A stretch of DNA of 64,000 nucleotides, from NCBI RefSeq assembly GCF_016906535.1, contig NC_057371.1, positions 930,001 to 994,000 of the forward strand, given 5' to 3'. This DNA comes from Rhizoctonia solani (lineage: Eukaryota; Basidiomycota; Agaricomycetes; Cantharellales; Ceratobasidiaceae). The notes below the pieces were generated by a model. The model searched no databases and was not told where the DNA came from. It was given only the letters and a program-made list of their open reading frames with translations. Below are positions 59,501 to 64,000 of this stretch, piece after piece (the stretch's first letter is position 1; every line of letters begins with the position of its first letter). The translations under genes were made by a program, and so were the position numbers.

Positions 59501-60236
59501 CTTGGTAGTGCATATCTGTCCTTGATTGTGATGGCATTCAACCAGCAATAATCCTGCACTAAGCAAAGCCTGCCATCAGCCCTTTTTACAAACATCACTG
59601 GATCTCCTACTGGTGAGGTGGTTAGCACAATCTTTCCAGCTGCAAGTTCTGAGTCCATGTGTTCTTTGAGTGCTTCACTTTCTGCAGGGCTCATAGAATA
59701 GATAGGGCCATAGGGAGGCTGTTTGTCCTCTTCCAGGTCAATAGCAATGTCATATGGGCAATGTTTTGGTAGTGTGGTAAAGAACTCTTCACTAAACACC
59801 TTGTGGAATTTCTGAAACTCAACAGGCAGGTTCTGTGGCTCAGCATTGATGCTGCCAGTTTGTACTTCTGTATCCAGGCAAAGTGGGACTTTCATTGTGG
59901 TCCAATCAATACCTGGGTTATCCAATTTGAGCCAGGGGGTTCCAAGGATAAGGTTTCTGTTTCCAAGGGGAAGAGCATAGAAGATGGCGGAACATTGCCT
60001 GTTTTGAGAGCTAAAGACTAACCAGGCCTTGAAGCGGATAGGGTTGCGGACTTGTTTGCCATTAATGCCAGTGACAGGTGTGGGGAGTCTAGTTCAATGA
60101 GTAGAATCTTGTGAGAACAGGCAAATTGTGGATCAATGAAGTTGGCAGAAGAACCAGAATCAATTACTGTTTGGGTGTCTGTGATTCCCTCTATGTCTAT
60201 AGTGAGCAGTGGTGATTTTGGTTTGCAGGGCAGCAC
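56576..60236 (-). pseudogene. Gypsy4 pol: protease, RT, RNase H, integrase; interrupted
   Basis: Protease in 60018-60236 (VIDSGSSANFID). RT open over 59023-59925 (FTKLDLRNGYHN, YLDDILIFS near 59257). A TAA at 59023-59025 in the same frame cuts it (likely CAA to TAA). RNase H and integrase continue in 57701-59022 (ETDTSGAAMGAVLS; CEICQ near 58050; DFIVKFP; SDRGTTFNSKF). The G LTR 57161-57695 splits the core just before the glutamate (WLEAYLR). The integrase end, 56588-57155, has a KIHDVFHVSLL segment and runs into element E at 56576; the chromodomain is beyond E at 44.9 kb. Confidence 0.87.
57161..57695 (+). repeat. Solo LTR, family G, uninterrupted
   Basis: 535 bp, TGTCATGCCCTAG to GCTCTGACA, TSD GTGGG on both sides (57156-57160, 57696-57700). 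Shows the unoccupied versions of the sites taken by the A and C LTRs in 9,698-19,917. Confidence 0.92.
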
Positions 60237-60239
60237 AAA

Positions 60240-61233
60240 ACAGGGGTTCTATCACTTGAAACATTCTCCAGTGCTTCTTCTTGCTTCCTGAACCTACTTG
60301 GAAACAAAATTACTTGAGCACCCTTGAGCAGGGCGTTGCAGTGAGCTGGTGCTGCTGTTGCTGTCTTTTCTTAGCTCCTTACGCGCTTCAAACAGCGTGT
60401 CATCAATTAGACAAGCAGTAGAGATAAACCTGTCCAGTGCAGTGATGTTCTTGTGCAGGGTGTACTCAATTAGCTTGCTTCTGACTTCTGCCTTGAGTCC
60501 CTGGCGGAAGGAGGCAATGGGGGGGGTGTAACCATTCTAGTTTGCTGGCTATGATTCTAAGCTCTGTGGCATAATCACTAGCTGATTTCAGCTGCTTGAG
60601 CTTGTGCAGGCGTTGTTCTGCAATTTGTGCTGCTGCTGGATTGCTTCAGTTGCGCAATAATGCTGTTTCAAATGTATTCCAGGATTCCAGGATTGGCTTG
60701 TCATCCCCATTCAGCAGCTTCTCTAATTAAATCTGTCCACACTTCTTGGGTTGTCCATTTTCAGGCTCATGAGGACAAAAGAGATTTGACTGTGATCAGA
60801 AGGGAAGGAAGCAGCATGCTGAGGAAGTATGTGTTGCAATCTTGGATAAAGGATTTGGCTGCAGGACCCTTCTTTCCATTGTACTTCTCAGGAGCAGGGA
60901 TTTTGATTTGACTTGGGCTGGGCCAGGAGTATGGGACGGTCCCCTGAAGGTGCTCTGAAGTGGGACAGATAAGACTCTGCCCATGATGGTAGCAATGTTG
61001 TGTAGCGTTCTTGCCTCCTTTTCTTCATTTGTTTCTCCTGGTTGCACTGATAGACATTCTTTGCTTAGGGGATTACTTGTTGCTGCTTGAGATGTGCTTG
61101 GGAGATCTACAGGTGTTGGCCTGATGAAGGACTGCTCTGGGTAGGGGTCATGGTGTTCCTGGGTGTGTGGGATTGTCCAGGAAGTGTTTGGGGTTGTTTT
61201 AGGTGGTTCTGATGACTCCAGTTTGACCCTTTT
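60240..61233 (-). pseudogene. Gypsy4 gag, N-terminus missing
   Basis: Matches 62128-63110 in reverse almost base for base. A capsid-like stretch and a CFK remnant of a zinc knuckle near 60265 are visible, but the other knuckle cysteines are not in frame. The gag is cut at 61233, exactly where the K LTR begins; the missing part (about 440 bp) exists in the other copy at 61687-62127. Confidence 0.75.
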
Positions 61234-61686
61234 TGTCACAACCAAGAGTGAAATGGCTGCTGTGAGATATTGAGACAATTCACACAGATGGGAGAGTGGG
61301 AAATCAACAAGGTGCATTGTTCTTGGGATCTCCAAGGCAATTCACAGTCTTCTTTTATAACAAAGTGAAAGGGGGTAAATACAAGGAGAAGGGACAGTGT
61401 CCGGGCCGCACAACTTGGAAGCAAGATGGAGCATATGGCTCAGAAGCTCTACACATTGAACCAGGCTGGTGTGCAGCAGGATAAGCAAGATAAAAGCACT
61501 TAGAGCGGAATAAGTCCGGACTAAGTGCAAGAAGAGAACAAGGAAGAGGAAGAACATAAACGGGGAAAATAGGAACTATGCAAACAGATGAGATGGATAC
61601 AAATGAGTTCCCCAGACAAATACATTGGGGGAAGGAAGGAAGTGACAGTCAACACATAATCATGTCAGGAGGTAAGGCTCATGACA
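61234..61686 (-). repeat. K LTR between two head-to-head Gypsy4 copies
   Basis: 453 bp, same orientation as the left K LTR, so by orientation it is the 5' LTR of the minus-strand copy. Flanks CTTTT and CATCC do not match. Confidence 0.85.
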
Positions 61687-64000
61687 CATCCCTTCATATC
61701 ACTCCAGCCACAGAAGGACCTTCCAATGCACCTACAAGTTGCAGAAGGGTTAAACTCTGTCCAGAACACCTCTGGCAGCAAGAAGATGCTACAAAACTCC
61801 ATCACCTGCACAGATATCTCATAGGCAACAATGCCAGCAGCATGCCCCAACCCCCAGCACTCCACGGACTACTGGAGAAGAACACAGGCATTTTATCAGC
61901 CATTTGGACGCTTGGAAACAAACCATGTTGCAGGATGTGACACAAGCAGTAGAAAACGCAATCCAGCGCCTTCTGACTGCCCCCAGCAGCACAGATCCAC
62001 ACACAACGCCCAGAAGAGTCTTCACAGTCATAGACAACACCCTCAAGGCCCCTTCTGGCTCAGGCAGCTCAGCCAACAACAACTTCTTAGTCCCTATCAA
62101 GGATGAACCTGACCCAAAGGGAAAAAGGGTCAAACTGGAGTCACCAGAACCACCTGAAACAACCCCAAACACTTCCTGGACAATCCCACACACCCAGCAG
62201 CACCTTGACACCAACCCAGAGCAACTATTCATTGGGCCAACACCTGTAGATCCCCCAAGCACATCTCAAGCAGCAACAAGTAATCCCCTAAGCAAAGAAT
62301 CTATCAGTGCAACCAGGAGAAACAAATGAAGAAAAGGAGGCAAGAACGCTACACAACATTGCTACCATCATGGGCAGAGTCTTATCTGTCCCACTTCAGA
62401 GCACCTTCAGGGGACCGTCCCATACTCCTGGCCCAGCCCAAGTCAAATCAAAATCCCTGCTCCTGAGAAGTACAATGGAAAGAAGGGTCCTGCAGCCAAA
62501 TCCTTTATCCAAGATTGCAACACATACTTCCTCAGCAATGCTGCTTCCTTCCCTTCTGATCACAGTCAATCTCTTTTGTCCTCATGAGCCTGAAAGATGG
62601 ACAACCCAAGAAGTGTGGACAGATTTAATTAGAGAAGCTGCTGAATGGGGATGACAAGCCAATCCTGGAATCCTGGAATACATTTGAAACAGCATTATTG
62701 CGCAACTGAAGCAATCCAGCAGCAGCACAAATTGCAGAACAACGCCTGCACAAGCTCAAGCAGCTGAAATCAGCTAGTGATTATGCCACAGAGCTTAGAA
62801 TCATAGCCAGCAAACTAGAATGGTTACACCCCGCCCCCATTGCCTCCTTCCGCCAGGGACTCAAGGCAGAAGTCAGAAGCAAGCTAATTGAGTACACCCT
62901 GCACAAGAACATCACTGCACTGGACAGGTTTATCTCTACTGCTTGTCTAATTGATGACACGCTGTTTGAAGCGCGTAAGGAGCTAAGAAAAGACAGCAAC
63001 AGCAGCACCAGCTCACTGCAACGCCCTGCTCAAGGGTGCTCAAGTAATTTTGTTTCCAAGTAGGTTCAGGAAGCAAGAAGAAGCACTGGAGAATGTTTCA
63101 AGTGATAGAACCCCTGTTTTGTGCTGCCCTGCAAACCAATAAATCACCACTGCTCACTATAGACATAGAGGGAATCACAGACACCCAAACAGTAATTGAT
63201 TCTGGTTCTTCTGCCAACTTCATTGATCCACAATTTGCCTGTTCTCACAAGATTCTACTCATTGAACTAGACTCCCCACACCTGTCACTGGCATTAATGG
63301 CAAACAAGTCCGCAACCCTATCCGCTTCAAGGCCTGGTTAGTCTTTAGCTCTCAAAACAGGCAATGTTCCGCCATCTTCTATGCTCTTCCCCTTGGAAAC
63401 AGAAACCTTATCCTTGGAACCCCCTGGCTCAAATTGGATAACCCAGGTATTGATTGGACCACAATGAAAGTCCCACTTTGCCTGGATACAGAAGTACAAA
63501 CTGGCAGCATCAATGCTGAGCCACAGAACCTGCCTGTTGAGTTTCAGAAATTCCACAAGGTGTTTAGTGAAGAGTTCTTTACCACACTACCAAAACATTG
63601 CCCATATGACATTGCTATTGACCTGGAAGAGGACAAACAGCCTCCCTATGGCCCTATCTATTCTATGAGCCCTGCAGAAAGTGAAGCACTCAAAGAACAC
63701 ATGGACTCAGAACTTGCAGCTGGAAAGATTGTGCTAACCACCTCACCAGTAGGAGATCCAGTGATGTTTGTAAAAAGGGCTGATGGCAGGCTTTGCTTAG
63801 TGCAGGATTATTGCTGGTTGAATGCCATCACAATCAAGGACAGATATGCACTACCAAGACAGGACAAACTAATTGAGAAGCTGTGCCATGCTAGGATCTT
63901 CACAAAGCTAGATTTGAGGAATGGATATCACAACATCAGAATCAAAGAAGGAGATGAATGGAAGGCTGCATTTTGCACTGCCCTTGGTCACTTTGCTCCC
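61687..64000 (+). mobile_element. Second Gypsy4-type copy, plus strand, cut by window edge
   Basis: Gag from about 61831 (open pieces 61904-62329 and 62307-62654, then further pieces to 63060), protease with IDSGSSANFID near 63200, and RT start (SPAESEALKEH near 63670, FTKLDLRNGYHN near 63900). From 62128 on it is a near-perfect inverted copy of 59360-61233. There is no plus-oriented 5' LTR; it begins at the outer edge of the reverse K LTR. Frames are broken in gag. Confidence 0.8.

Larger units (their letters stand above)
42545..61686 (-). mobile_element. Gypsy4: Ty3/gypsy chromovirus (LTR family K), heavily interrupted
   Basis: Right to left: K LTR (61234-61686), gag without its N-terminus, protease, RT, RNase H, integrase, chromodomain, a long C-terminal tail, polypurine tract and K LTR (42545-43431). 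Interruptions are G (57161-57695), element E (44950-56575), H (44048-44496) and C (42750-43176), each with a perfect 5-bp duplication. The two LTR outer flanks do not match; the right end is involved in an inverted duplication. Confidence 0.85.

Overview
The window looks like a chromosome segment of a basidiomycete fungus, probably an Agaricomycete (inference). The host genes carry many introns of about 48-60 nt with GT-AG borders and very small exons, there is no bacterial-style operon structure, and the repeats are Ty3/gypsy chromoviruses, Tc1/mariner relatives and solo LTRs. I found no CRISPR array, rRNA gene or intact tRNA gene.   Host part, 1-8.8 kb. Three conserved genes could be built exon by exon: a Bye1-type PHD/TFIIS-like protein (minus, cut by the left edge), glyceraldehyde-3-phosphate dehydrogenase (minus, 11 exons), and a Snt2-type BAH/PHD/SANT/GATA-like/extended-PHD chromatin protein (plus, 16 exons). 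The last two are divergent over a 394-bp intergenic region. Two of the three are chromatin or Pol II regulators.   Repeat part, 9.7-64 kb. Almost everything is transposable-element DNA. Families are named here by LTR: A (Gypsy1), B (Gypsy2), C (Gypsy3), K (Gypsy4), D and E (long, 1.3-1.5 kb), G and H (solo LTRs only), and I (a 173-bp element with a tRNA-like core). Target-site duplications (TSDs) allow the insertion order to be read.   Block 1, 9,677-37,227: about 27.5 kb has grown inside one roughly 450-bp H solo LTR. Inside it is a G LTR (9,698-19,917) holding A, B and C LTRs and the full-length Gypsy1 (12,296-18,701). Next to that is an A LTR (20,407-37,154) holding the gutted Gypsy3 (20,939-37,095). 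Gypsy3 in turn holds B, A and D LTRs, the full-length Gypsy2 (22,693-28,937), a Tc1-like transposon (30,022-31,619) and a 1.45-kb palindromic element (35,586-37,038).   Block 2, 37.2-42.5 kb: eroded LTR pieces and a second giant palindrome (40,342-41,906).   Block 3, 42,545-61,686: Gypsy4 on the minus strand, broken by H, C and G solo LTRs and by an 11.6-kb LTR element, E (44,950-56,575). E encodes about 2,800 codons of Gag-type polyprotein and no visible protease, reverse transcriptase or integrase. From 61,687 to the right edge, a second Gypsy4-type copy runs in the opposite direction and forms a large inverted repeat with the first.   The strongest candidate for something undescribed is element E: Gag-only, giant, with long near-identical LTRs and in-frame stops that are all TGA. 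Next come the tRNA-like I element, the two giant TA-flanked palindromes and the Gypsy4 tail beyond the chromodomain. All similarities are from reading the sequence by eye; no database search was run.
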